Source: Verrucomicrobiales bacterium
GTDB lineage: Bacteria; Verrucomicrobiota; Verrucomicrobiia; Methylacidiphilales; JAAUTS01
Assembly (NCBI GenBank): GCA_031265365.1
Contig: JAISCS010000067.1
Coordinates: 1-33,179 of the forward strand
Reading direction: 5' to 3'
DNA length: 33,179 nt
Numbering within the stretch: position 1 is the stretch's first letter; each line of letters starts with the position of its first letter. The position numbers and the translations under genes are program-made. Positions 25,301 through 32,907 of this stretch are shown here, in pieces. The notes beneath the pieces were generated by a model. That model made no database searches and was not told the DNA's origin. It saw only the letters and a list, made by a program, of their open reading frames with translations.

Positions 25301-25963
25301 ATGTTCAAAGCCGCTGACTATCTCGACTTCACACAGACGGAACACGTGGCGCTGTTCGAGGGCACCGAATATGTCTGGGACGCGCTGAAACAAATTTCCG
25401 TGTACCTGAAATTCCGCCTCAAACCGGCCATCCTCGGCCGCATGGTGGGCAAGCCCTTCGTCAGCGACCAAGTGTTCGTCGGCGAGGGGACGGTTATTGA
25501 CCCAGGCGCGTACTTGGTCGGCCCCGCGTGGATTGGGGAAAACTGCCACGTCCGGCACGGCGCTTACGTGCGGGAGAACGTCATCGTCGGCGACGGTTGC
25601 GTGCTGGGGAACAGTTGCGAGTTAAAGAACAGCGTGTTGTTTAACGGCGCGCAGGTGCCGCATTTTTCCTATGTCGGCGATTCCATTCTCGGCCACCGCG
25701 CCCATCTCGGCGCCGGCGTGATATTGTCCAATCTGCGGCTTGACCAAAAAGAAATCGTCATCCGGCACGAAGGCCAAACCATCGCCACTGGCCTGCGAAA
25801 ATTCGGCGCCATCGTTGGCGACCAAGCGGAGGTGGGGTGTAACGCGGTGTTAAACCCCGGCAGTATTTTGGGGCGCAAGTCGCTGGTATTCCCGACGGTG
25901 TCATGGCGCGGAGTGTTGCCAGCGGGCGGGAAAACGATGACGGGGCCAATAAGAACCGCCTGA
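25301..25963 (+). CDS. Left-handed beta-helix (hexapeptide-repeat) nucleotidyltransferase/acetyltransferase-like protein
   Basis: The 220-residue product begins with an alpha-helical region (FKAADYLDFTQTEHVALFEG) and then shows hexapeptide-repeat turns from ~residue 60 to 195: VFVGEGTVIDPGAYLVGPAWIG, CHVRHGAYVRENVIVGDGCV, LGNSCELKNSVLF, AHLGAGVILSNL. These build a left-handed beta helix as in GlmU's acetyltransferase half and related UDP-GlcNAc diphosphorylase proteins. There is no N-terminal pyrophosphorylase domain. The SNLRLDQKEIVIRH and GAIVGDQAEVGCNAVLNPGSIL segments resemble that subgroup. A role in sugar-nucleotide metabolism is probable. The ATG at 25301 is used because the upstream frame has no family match. 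Confidence 0.8.
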   Translation: MFKAADYLDFTQTEHVALFEGTEYVWDALKQISVYLKFRLKPAILGRMVGKPFVSDQVFVGEGTVIDPGAYLVGPAWIGENCHVRHGAYVRENVIVGDGCVLGNSCELKNSVLFNGAQVPHFSYVGDSILGHRAHLGAGVILSNLRLDQKEIVIRHEGQTIATGLRKFGAIVGDQAEVGCNAVLNPGSILGRKSLVFPTVSWRGVLPAGGKTMTGPIRTA

Positions 25964-26009
25964 CCAAATAAACCCAAACGTTGAAACACTCCATCACTAC
26001 GCACCACGC

Positions 26010-26047
26010 TTCTACGGGCGGCGCGGCGGACGGGGTGGTTCAGCGTT
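26010..26047. repeat. Fragment of the large palindrome family
   Basis: CGGCGCGGCGGACGGGGTGG followed by TTCAGCGTTCTC matches part of one palindrome arm. The rest of the element is absent. It lies between the convergent hexapeptide and GH38 genes. Confidence 0.5.
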
Positions 26048-26066
26048 CTCAAGGAGACGACGCAAA

Positions 26067-28484
26067 TTACGGTTTGGCGCCCACGCGGACGGTGACGATT
26101 TCATACGGCGCCAAGGCCACCGCGTAATGTCCGTCCCGCCCCGCCAGCCGCGCGGTCTTGCGCTCGTTGTCCATGACGCAACGCCAGACCTCGCCGTCAG
26201 CGCCAAATTCCACGACGCAGGACGACGCCCGCCCCGCGCCTTCCCACACGCGCAAAATCCAGCCGTCGCCGTCAGCGGCGGGTTTCAGCGCCGACCAGCC
26301 GACGTTGTCCGGCGCGCTGACCGTCAGCGGCAGGCGCGGCGGGCGCTTGGCCAGCGTCAGCGGCGGTTGGTGCAGTTCCTCCGCCAGCCGCAGCGCGCCG
26401 CCCGTCTGCCAGTCGCCGTCGTGCAATCGCAGGCTGAAGCGAAACTCGTGCCGCCCCTGCTCGTGCGAGCGCGCGTCGTGCAAAATTCCGCTCACCGGCA
26501 CCGCTTGGTCCAGCCAAATCGTCCCGCACTCATAATTACGCGGGTCGGGCGAGTGCAGCAAGTTCAGCAAAAAACGTCCGTCGTTGTGGCTCACGCCGTG
26601 CAACGCCTCGTGCACCACCGACACGCCCCACGCCCCGCAATCCGCCGACACGAAGCGCAGTGACGGCCACTCGCCGCCGCGATTGTCGGCGAACGGTTCC
26701 GTCACCGGCGCGTAAGCCGGACGCCGCCACACCGCGAACGGCGTCTCGTAAAACGCCTCGCGCAACGGGAACGGCAGCGGAATCGCCACGCTCAAGTCGC
26801 TGCCGGTGCCGGCCCAGTCCACGCGGTAAATAAAATCCACGCGGTCCTCGCCCCGCCACAGTCGGGTTTCCTGCTCCCACGCGCAGCGCAAATTCTCATC
26901 CCACGGCACGCCGCGCAACTCGCCGCTGACGGTCACTCGTTGCAACAACGTGCTTTCCTCAACCACACCGCGCGCGCCTCGTCCGGCGCTGACGCTCGCG
27001 CCGGTCGGCCGCGTGGTCCAAAAACCGCCGCGGTCCTCGCGCACCAGCAACTCGCCAATCATCCCTTCCAGCGCCAGCCGCTCGTCCCGCGCCGACACAA
27101 TGCGCCGCACCGCGCCATCGTCAGCGTCCACGCGGTAAAACTCATTCTCAATGCAGGTGCCATTGGCGGGTCGCAAAATTTCCGGCCCCGCGCCGCTCTC
27201 CGTCAGCTCAACAGAACCCAGCGCCGGTAGTGGCACACGCGCGAACACCTGACCGTCAGCAACCACCGCCGGCACCGGCTGACCGTCAGCGAGCACCGTG
27301 CGCGCGGTCGCCGGCAGCGTGATAATGGCGCTTCGCGGGAACGGAAGCGGATTGAACACATGCGCGCCCTCCGCGCCGTCGAAGCCCGCCGTCACCACCG
27401 CCAGCGCGCTGTCAAACTCCCGCTCCGCCGTGTCGAACCGCCGCATGATGTCGTCAAACGCGCTGTCACTCACGCACCCGCCCATCGAATCGTGAAACTG
27501 GTTCGCCAACAACAACCGCCAGCCCGCCTCCATGCGCGCCGCCACGCCCGCGCCGCGCGGCGCGCAACTCCACAACGCCTCCACCGCCAGCGCTTTGTTT
27601 TGCAACCGGGTGTTAGCCCGCTTGATGGCCGAGCGCATGGTGTAGCAGCCCGTGAACAACGGATTAAACTCGCCGTGAAATTCCTTGGGCCGAATGTCGC
27701 CGCTGACGGTCAGCTGTTCCAGCCGGTCAAAATATTCCGCCAGCGTGCCGAACCTCAGCGTCAGCGGGTCCTCCTCGCGCGCCAGTTGCAACAGCGCCTC
27801 GACCACATTCCGCTGCGGCAGCACCTCCTCGGAAGTCAGCCGGCACACCGACAGCGGCGTGGTTGCCGCCACCCGCGCCAAATTTTCCCGCACCTCGGCG
27901 ACGACTTGCGCGGTGTGCCCCGGCTCGTAAAAACCGAACACCGCGCCCGCGTCGCGCACGCCGTTGACCACGCGGCTGCCGTCCGCGCCCACCCAGACAA
28001 ACGGCGCGTCATCCGCGGCGCGGTTGCCGATACCGAGGTTGCGGCCCTGCACCAGCCGGCGCAGACCGAACTGCGTCAAAAGCTGCGGCATCTGCGCGCA
28101 TTGCCCGAAGGCGTCCGCCTGGCAACCAATCGTGGGGCGCGCGCCGAGTGTCTCCCGCAAATAGCGCAAGCCGGTTTGAAAATTCCGCACCAAGCTCTCG
28201 CCCAGCGGCAAATTCAAATCCACCAGCGCCCACGCCCCGCCGATGATTTCCAGCCGACCATCAGCGAGATGCTTTTCCAGCAATGGCTTTTTGTCCGGGT
28301 ACCACGACAAATATGTGTCCAGCGTGGCGGCCTGCTCCAGATAAAAAGTAAATTCAGGAAACCGTTCCATCAAATCCAACGCCTTGTTGATAATATCGCA
28401 TTCAATTTCGGCGTAATCGTGGAACGGTCTTTTCCACACCAAATCCATGTGGTTGTAAAAAATGATAAGCGAGAGATGTTTCAT
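26067..28484 (-). CDS. GH38 alpha-mannosidase
   Basis: An 805-residue glycoside hydrolase of family 38 that removes alpha-linked mannose using a catalytic zinc. The probable zinc ligands and nucleophile are visible: H12 and D14 in YNHMDLVWKRP, D124 in CQADAFGQC (nucleophile position) and H331 in NQFHDSMGG. A beta-sandwich C-terminal half follows (LPLTVSAPDNVGWSALKP). The first motif differs from the common HIDxAWLW, so it belongs to a divergent subgroup. No signal peptide is seen. Together with the GH2 beta-mannosidase it suggests complete breakdown of mannose-containing glycans. Several LTVS codons are encoded by perfect inverted pairs of the iterated heptamer. It diverges from the nuclease-transposase gene, with 59 bp between their starts. 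Confidence 0.9.
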   Translation of the reverse strand: MKHLSLIIFYNHMDLVWKRPFHDYAEIECDIINKALDLMERFPEFTFYLEQAATLDTYLSWYPDKKPLLEKHLADGRLEIIGGAWALVDLNLPLGESLVRNFQTGLRYLRETLGARPTIGCQADAFGQCAQMPQLLTQFGLRRLVQGRNLGIGNRAADDAPFVWVGADGSRVVNGVRDAGAVFGFYEPGHTAQVVAEVRENLARVAATTPLSVCRLTSEEVLPQRNVVEALLQLAREEDPLTLRFGTLAEYFDRLEQLTVSGDIRPKEFHGEFNPLFTGCYTMRSAIKRANTRLQNKALAVEALWSCAPRGAGVAARMEAGWRLLLANQFHDSMGGCVSDSAFDDIMRRFDTAEREFDSALAVVTAGFDGAEGAHVFNPLPFPRSAIITLPATARTVLADGQPVPAVVADGQVFARVPLPALGSVELTESGAGPEILRPANGTCIENEFYRVDADDGAVRRIVSARDERLALEGMIGELLVREDRGGFWTTRPTGASVSAGRGARGVVEESTLLQRVTVSGELRGVPWDENLRCAWEQETRLWRGEDRVDFIYRVDWAGTGSDLSVAIPLPFPLREAFYETPFAVWRRPAYAPVTEPFADNRGGEWPSLRFVSADCGAWGVSVVHEALHGVSHNDGRFLLNLLHSPDPRNYECGTIWLDQAVPVSGILHDARSHEQGRHEFRFSLRLHDGDWQTGGALRLAEELHQPPLTLAKRPPRLPLTVSAPDNVGWSALKPAADGDGWILRVWEGAGRASSCVVEFGADGEVWRCVMDNERKTARLAGRDGHYAVALAPYEIVTVRVGAKP

Positions 28485-28543
28485 GCGAGGCCTAAACTAA
28501 CCAACCGCCTCGCCGACTGTCAAGTGTGTGCTTGATTGAATAT

Positions 28544-31096
28544 ATGAAAATTACCGCCGAGTTGTTCGCCGCCTTTTTGAAGTGTCCGGTCAAATGCTGG
28601 CTGCGCTTTCACGCCGGACAGGGGGAGGGGAATCCCTACGCCCAATGGTTCCGTGAGAAAATGAGCGTTTATCGCGCGGAAGGCGTCAAGCGGCTGGCGG
28701 CCAAGGCGGAGCGGGAGACGCCGGCCATGCCGGTCCGTTTTTACTTCCCTAACAAGTTGGACCGGGATGAAAGATTATTGCTGGGGTTTGACGCGCTGGC
28801 CGGCAAAGGCAAAATAGCGCGCGGTTGGCTGGTGCACGGCGACCATTACACGGTGAAAAAAATCAAAACCGCCGAATGGTCGCGCGCGGCGCGCCGGCGT
28901 GTCGAATCAATCACCGCCCTGCTGTCAGGCGCGGCGCCGCCCGAACTGGTCTTGAACCGCCACTGCGCGGAATGTGAGTTCCAGGGCCGCTGTCGTCAAC
29001 GCGCCGCCGAGGAGGACAACCTCAGTCTGCTGGCCGGCATGAGTGAGCGGGAGCGGCTGAGATTGCGTGCCAGGGGAATTTTCACCGTCACCCAGCTTTC
29101 CCACACCTTTCAACCGCGGCGCAAACCCAGATGGCTGCAAAACCGCGCGGAAAAATACCATCATGCGCTCAAGGCGCTGGCCATCCGCGAGCGGAAAATT
29201 CACTTGGTGGGCAGGCCGGCGCTGAAGATTGAGGGCACGCCGGTTTATTTGGATGTCGAGGGCGTGCCGGACCGCGACCGTTACTATCTCATCGGCTTGC
29301 GCGTCGGGGACGGAGCGGCGGCTGTGCAACACAGTTTGTGGGCTGACGATGACGGGGAGGAGGAAAGCATCTGGCGGCAGTTTCTGGATATGCTAAACAC
29401 GCTCAAGCAACCGGCGCTAATCCATTACGGCAGTTATGAAACCAGTTTCCTGAAACGGATGCGGGCGCGTTATGGTAGTCCGGCGGCGGATACGCCGGCG
29501 GCGGCGGCCATGCTGGCACCGCTGAACATGGTGTCGGTGATTTTTGCCAAAATTTATTTCCCGACCTGCTCGAACAGCCTGAAGGAAATCGCCCGCTACC
29601 TCGGCTTTGTCTGGTCGCAACCGGACGCCACGGGCGTGCAGACCGTGGTGTGGCGGGACACGTGGTCGCGCACCCGGGCCGGGGCCGAGAAGGCCAGGCT
29701 GATTGCGTACAATGCCGACGACTGCGCCGCGCTGGCGGTGATTACGCAAGCGATTCTGGAACTGTCGGCGTCAGCGAATCCCGGAGTGGTTGACGCCGCC
29801 AGCCTGAAACGGGAAAACCTCTACGGCTTCAAACGCAACCGTTTTTTCTTTCCCGAACTCGCGGCCATCAACCAAGCCGCGTACTGGGACTATCAGCGGG
29901 AGCGGGTCTATGTCAAATCCGACCGCCGCCTGAAGCGCGCCCTGCCGTCCGCCACCGGCATCATGAAAAACGTGCCGGCCAATCGCCGCGTCCAATGCCC
30001 GCCGCCGCGACAATGCCCAAGCTGCGGCTCTCCCGACTTGCGTAAATACGACCGCGCCGACCGGACAATTTACGATTTGAAGTTCACCCGCGGCGGCCTG
30101 CGTCGCTGGGTGGTACACTATCAATTTCACCGCTACGAGTGCCTGGCTTGCCGGCGGGTGTTTCGCCCGCCGCTGCCGGAACTGCCGGATGGCAAGTTCG
30201 GCGCGGGACTGGTGGCCTACGCGATTTACCAAAACATCGAACTGCGCTTGTCACAGGAAATCATTGACCGCACCCTCAACGAATTGTTCGGCTTGCAACT
30301 CCCGCGCGGCAGCGCGCGAGGTTTCAAAATCAAGGCCGCGCGGGATTACGCCGCCGCCTATGCCACGCTCCTGTCGCGTCTGCGCCAAGGCCGGCTGCTG
30401 CACGTGGATGAAACCAAGGTCAGTGTGGCCGGCTTCCAAGGCTGCGTCTGGGCCTTCGCCAGTCTGGACACCGTCGCCTACGTGTACACGCCCAACCGCG
30501 CGAGCGAGTGGCTGGGGGATTTTCTGAAGGATTTCAAGGGCGTGCTGGTGACGGATTTTTACGCCGGCTATGACGCGCTGACGTGTCCCAAGCAGCGTTG
30601 TCTCATCCATTTCCTGCGCGACTTGAACGACGATTTGTACAAACATCCCTACGACGGGGACATGCAAAACCTGGGGCGGGAATTTGCCGGTCTGGTCAAG
30701 CCGATGCTCGCCACCGCCGAATGTCGTGGCTTGAAAACCCACTTCCTGCGAAAACACCAAGTATCAGTTGACCGCTTTTACCGCCGGCTGGCGCGCATGA
30801 AAGTCAACTCCGCGATTTTCAAAAAATATCGGGAACGCTTCGCCAAGGAACGCGGGGAACTGTTCACCTTCCTGCATCACGACGGCGTGCCGTGGAACAA
30901 CAACAACGCGGAGCACGCCGTCAAAGCCTTCGCCCTGCTGCGCCAAGTGATTAACGGCGTGACCTCGGAAAAAGGCCTGCGTGAATATCTGGTCCTGCTC
31001 AGTCTGCGCGAAACCTGCAAAGGCCTTGGGGTGAAATTTCTGGACTTTCTCCGCTCCGGTGCGCGGGATGTCCATCATTTCGCCGGACATCGTTAG
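28544..31096 (+). CDS. Cas4/RecB-like (TM0106-type) + RNase H-like DEDD + IS66 DDE transposase fusion
   Basis: An 850-residue protein with three enzymatic modules. Residues 1-155 resemble the TM0106/Cas4-like RecB group, with cysteines C14/C18 (KCPVKC) and C141/C144/C150 (HCAECEFQGRC) set as in iron-sulfur Cas4 proteins; the PD-(D/E)xK residues are less clear (D83 is one candidate). A short helical hairpin-like segment follows (160-190). Residues ~230-400 are an RNase_H_2/YprB-like DEDD domain: D237/E239 in YLDVEGVPDRDRYYLIG, E299 in HYGSYET, D392/D393 in YNADDC. Residues 491-536 form a zinc ribbon (CPSC...CLAC), and ~610-840 an IS66 transposase with a complete D622-D671-E790 triad (HVDETKV, VTDFYAGYD, NNNNAEHAVK). 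No tnpA/tnpB partners or clear terminal repeats are present. The ATG at 28544 is preferred to an upstream GTG at 28526. Confidence 0.88.
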   Translation: MKITAELFAAFLKCPVKCWLRFHAGQGEGNPYAQWFREKMSVYRAEGVKRLAAKAERETPAMPVRFYFPNKLDRDERLLLGFDALAGKGKIARGWLVHGDHYTVKKIKTAEWSRAARRRVESITALLSGAAPPELVLNRHCAECEFQGRCRQRAAEEDNLSLLAGMSERERLRLRARGIFTVTQLSHTFQPRRKPRWLQNRAEKYHHALKALAIRERKIHLVGRPALKIEGTPVYLDVEGVPDRDRYYLIGLRVGDGAAAVQHSLWADDDGEEESIWRQFLDMLNTLKQPALIHYGSYETSFLKRMRARYGSPAADTPAAAAMLAPLNMVSVIFAKIYFPTCSNSLKEIARYLGFVWSQPDATGVQTVVWRDTWSRTRAGAEKARLIAYNADDCAALAVITQAILELSASANPGVVDAASLKRENLYGFKRNRFFFPELAAINQAAYWDYQRERVYVKSDRRLKRALPSATGIMKNVPANRRVQCPPPRQCPSCGSPDLRKYDRADRTIYDLKFTRGGLRRWVVHYQFHRYECLACRRVFRPPLPELPDGKFGAGLVAYAIYQNIELRLSQEIIDRTLNELFGLQLPRGSARGFKIKAARDYAAAYATLLSRLRQGRLLHVDETKVSVAGFQGCVWAFASLDTVAYVYTPNRASEWLGDFLKDFKGVLVTDFYAGYDALTCPKQRCLIHFLRDLNDDLYKHPYDGDMQNLGREFAGLVKPMLATAECRGLKTHFLRKHQVSVDRFYRRLARMKVNSAIFKKYRERFAKERGELFTFLHHDGVPWNNNNAEHAVKAFALLRQVINGVTSEKGLREYLVLLSLRETCKGLGVKFLDFLRSGARDVHHFAGHR

Positions 31097-31197
31097 CGCC
31101 AATTAATATCCTCCATGAACTCCCAACAAAAAATCCTTCGCGCCCTGGCGTCTTTTTGGTTAGCGTAAATTCGCGTGATTAGCGCGGCCAAAAGACC

Positions 31198-31938
31198 ATG
31201 AAAAAAGAATTACAGGATTTTGCCATCGGCGCGGTGTCGTACTTGAACGCCAGGCCGCTGCTTTACGGCTTGCCGGATAATGTCATCTTGCTCGAACCGT
31301 CGGCGTTGGCGGCGGAGTATGAGCGCGGCGCGTTCGACATTGCGCTGATTCCCGTCGTCGCCGCGTTGCAAAATCCGGGCGCGCGCTTGCTCGACGTCGG
31401 CATCGGCGCTGACGGTGAGGTGTACAGCGTCATCCTGACCTTGCCCAAGCCGCTGACGGCGATTAAGACCGTCTCGTTGGATTCCTCCTCGCGCACGTCG
31501 GTTAACCTGGTCAAAATTATTTTGGCGCGTCACGGGCAGCGGCGGGTCGAATACGTCCCGCACGGCACGCCCGCTGACGCCCAGGTGCTCATCGGCACGA
31601 AGGCGATTGATTTTCGCGCCGCGCATCCCGACACTCCGGTGCTCGACCTCGCCGCCGCGTGGAAGGCATACACCGGCTTGCCGTTCATCTTCGCCGTGTG
31701 GACGGTGCCGCCGCGCTCGTCAATGTCAGCGGCCGACCTGGCCGCGTTCCGCGCCGCCACCCTCAGCGGCCTCGCGCATCGTCAGCGCATCGCCGGGAAC
31801 GATTTTGAATTGCGTTACCTGACGCGGTACATTCGCTACGAACTGACCGCAGACTATCAAGCCGCTGTACCGCGATTGTCAGCGGAATTGCGCGCGCTGA
31901 AGCTGCTGCCGGCGAGGGAGTCGCCAGTATTTGTGTGA
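31198..31938 (+). CDS. mqnA: Chorismate dehydratase MqnA (futalosine pathway)
   Basis: A 246-residue enzyme of the first step of menaquinone synthesis by the futalosine route: it dehydrates chorismate to 3-enolpyruvyl-benzoate. It has a periplasmic-binding-protein-like fold with the family start IGAVSYLNARPLLYGLP, then FDIALIPVVAALQNPG, a SRTSVNLVKIILARHG helix, LIGTKAIDF (LIGDKAL is common elsewhere) and LDLAAAWKAYTGLPFIFAVW. The ATG at 31198 is well placed. Its C-terminal region ([26 protein letters not shown]) has a diverged second copy at 32519-32602. UbiX at 3990 fits the same route through UbiD-type chemistry. Confidence 0.93.
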   Translation: MKKELQDFAIGAVSYLNARPLLYGLPDNVILLEPSALAAEYERGAFDIALIPVVAALQNPGARLLDVGIGADGEVYSVILTLPKPLTAIKTVSLDSSSRTSVNLVKIILARHGQRRVEYVPHGTPADAQVLIGTKAIDFRAAHPDTPVLDLAAAWKAYTGLPFIFAVWTVPPRSSMSAADLAAFRAATLSGLAHRQRIAGNDFELRYLTRYIRYELTADYQAAVPRLSAELRALKLLPARESPVFV

Positions 31939-31973
31939 TTTTATGCGTTGACGCCGACCGTCAGTGTCAGCGG

Positions 31974-32519
31974 TTATTTTTTGCCTATAAACTTGATGGT
32001 GAGTCCGTGACAAATGCCAATCCAGAATCCGCAAAACACATACAGTGGTGATACGTAAAGCAAGTTTTCTCCCAAACGAATAAGAGCATACCAAATTGAA
32101 TTTCGATAAATCTGTAAATAAATTCTAGCGAAGATATTCAATTCAGCAAAGTCATAGGTAATTACAATTACCAACCAGTATATCAATACAATCCATACAC
32201 ATTTCCAACTGGAGGGATTCAACCCTCGACGAAATCGATACAACAAACAGACATTGATGACGAGGCTAGGAATGAGTGTGATTAACCCGAGCAAAAACAA
32301 ACCACCACGAAGCTCCCGAAGCTCTTTTATGAACGTGTTTGATGGCGAGGATGAGTATAATAATGACCATGTTAGCATGAAACCAATAAGACCAAGCATG
32401 GCGATTGGACATGGCGAAAGAATAGTAACCAACGCGCGGACATTGTATTTCATGGGAGAATTAAACAACAAATAATTGAATACGCCATAAAAAACCATTG
32501 ACGATGAGATGTGTGCCAT
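31974..32519 (-). CDS. Small AT-rich membrane protein of unknown function
   Basis: The frame encodes up to 181 residues with about four hydrophobic helices ([74 protein letters not shown]). Start sites at 32519, 32498 or 32453 are possible; the last (MKYNVRALV) is also attractive. The DNA is visibly near 40% GC in a ~60% GC window and lacks the iterated heptamer, so it is probably acquired. No family is recognised. It lies convergent to mqnA, and its start abuts a fragment of a second mqnA. Confidence 0.65.
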   Translation of the reverse strand: MAHISSSMVFYGVFNYLLFNSPMKYNVRALVTILSPCPIAMLGLIGFMLTWSLLYSSSPSNTFIKELRELRGGLFLLGLITLIPSLVINVCLLYRFRRGLNPSSWKCVWIVLIYWLVIVITYDFAELNIFARIYLQIYRNSIWYALIRLGENLLYVSPLYVFCGFWIGICHGLTIKFIGKK

Positions 32520-32602
32520 CAGCGGACGACCTAGCCGCGTTCCGCGCCGCGACGTTGTCCGGCCTCGCGCGCCGTCAGCGCATCGCCGAAAACGATTTAG
32601 CA
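32519..32602 (+). pseudogene. Fragment of a second mqnA (C-terminal part)
   Basis: Plus-strand DNA reads [20 protein letters not shown] and on to RIAEND, almost identical to residues near the MqnA C-terminus ([26 protein letters not shown]). Over about 81 bp I count 13 differences from 31726-31806, many at silent positions, for example different codons for the same Leu and Ser. This suggests a copy that diverged while functional. It starts sharply at the end of the AT-rich segment and stops near the repeat at 32605. Confidence 0.75.
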
Positions 32603-32604
32603 TT

Positions 32605-32728
32605 TGTGCTGTATTCCCGATGAACGCTGAAACACCCCGTCGGCTCCGCCGCCACCCCTCTTCGAGAGGGGAATTCTGCGAGAGGGAAATTAGTGTTCTA
32701 GCGTTAGCGATTCCATTGCTAACAGCGA
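32605..32728. repeat. Half copy of the large palindrome family
   Basis: A loop-like TTTGTGCTGTATTCCC (as near 9511) leads into an arm with CTGAAACACCCCGTCGGCTC and CACCCCTCTTCGAGAGGGGA, then a tail with GCTAACAGCGAGAACC. The matching left arm is missing; the mqnA fragment lies there instead. Confidence 0.65.
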
Positions 32729-32732
32729 GAAC

Positions 32733-32846
32733 CTTTTTAACGCAGAGAGGCAAAGAGCGCGAAGAATTTTTGAAGCATGTTAGTCATGAATTATTGAAAA
32801 AATATTTGCGCTCTTTGTCCCTTTGCGCCTTTGCGTTAAAAATATT
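32733..32846. repeat. Hairpin repeat, CGCAAAG family
   Basis: TTTTTAACGCAGAGAGGCAA pairs with TTTGCGCCTTTGCGTTAAAA, with further GAGCGCGAAGA/TTGCGCTCTTTG pairing inside. It is the same family as 4614-4709 and lies upstream of the Nramp gene. Confidence 0.75.
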
Positions 32847-32907
32847 CAAACCGACGCGCCGCCAAGCTCTTGTTGAAATCGCCGGGTTTCCCGATAGTTT
32901 GTTACTC

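Larger units (their letters stand above)
32520..32907. other. Gene-free stretch before the Nramp gene
   Basis: It holds the mqnA fragment (32519-32602), half a large-palindrome element (32605-32728) and a CGCAAAG-type hairpin (32733-32846). About 60 bp then remain before the Nramp ATG. I see no further gene. Confidence 0.6.

Noticed and set aside
28497-31163. CTAACCAA (28497-28504) and TTGGTTAG (31156-31163) flanking the nuclease-transposase gene as terminal inverted repeats
   Set aside because: Only 8 bp match, with no extension and no target duplication. In flanks of this size such a match can arise by chance, and the right copy lies in ordinary intergenic repeat-like DNA.
31974-32753. A 259-codon version of the AT-rich membrane protein starting at 32753
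   Set aside because: The first ~78 codons run antisense through a palindrome half copy and the mqnA fragment and show no membrane-protein character.
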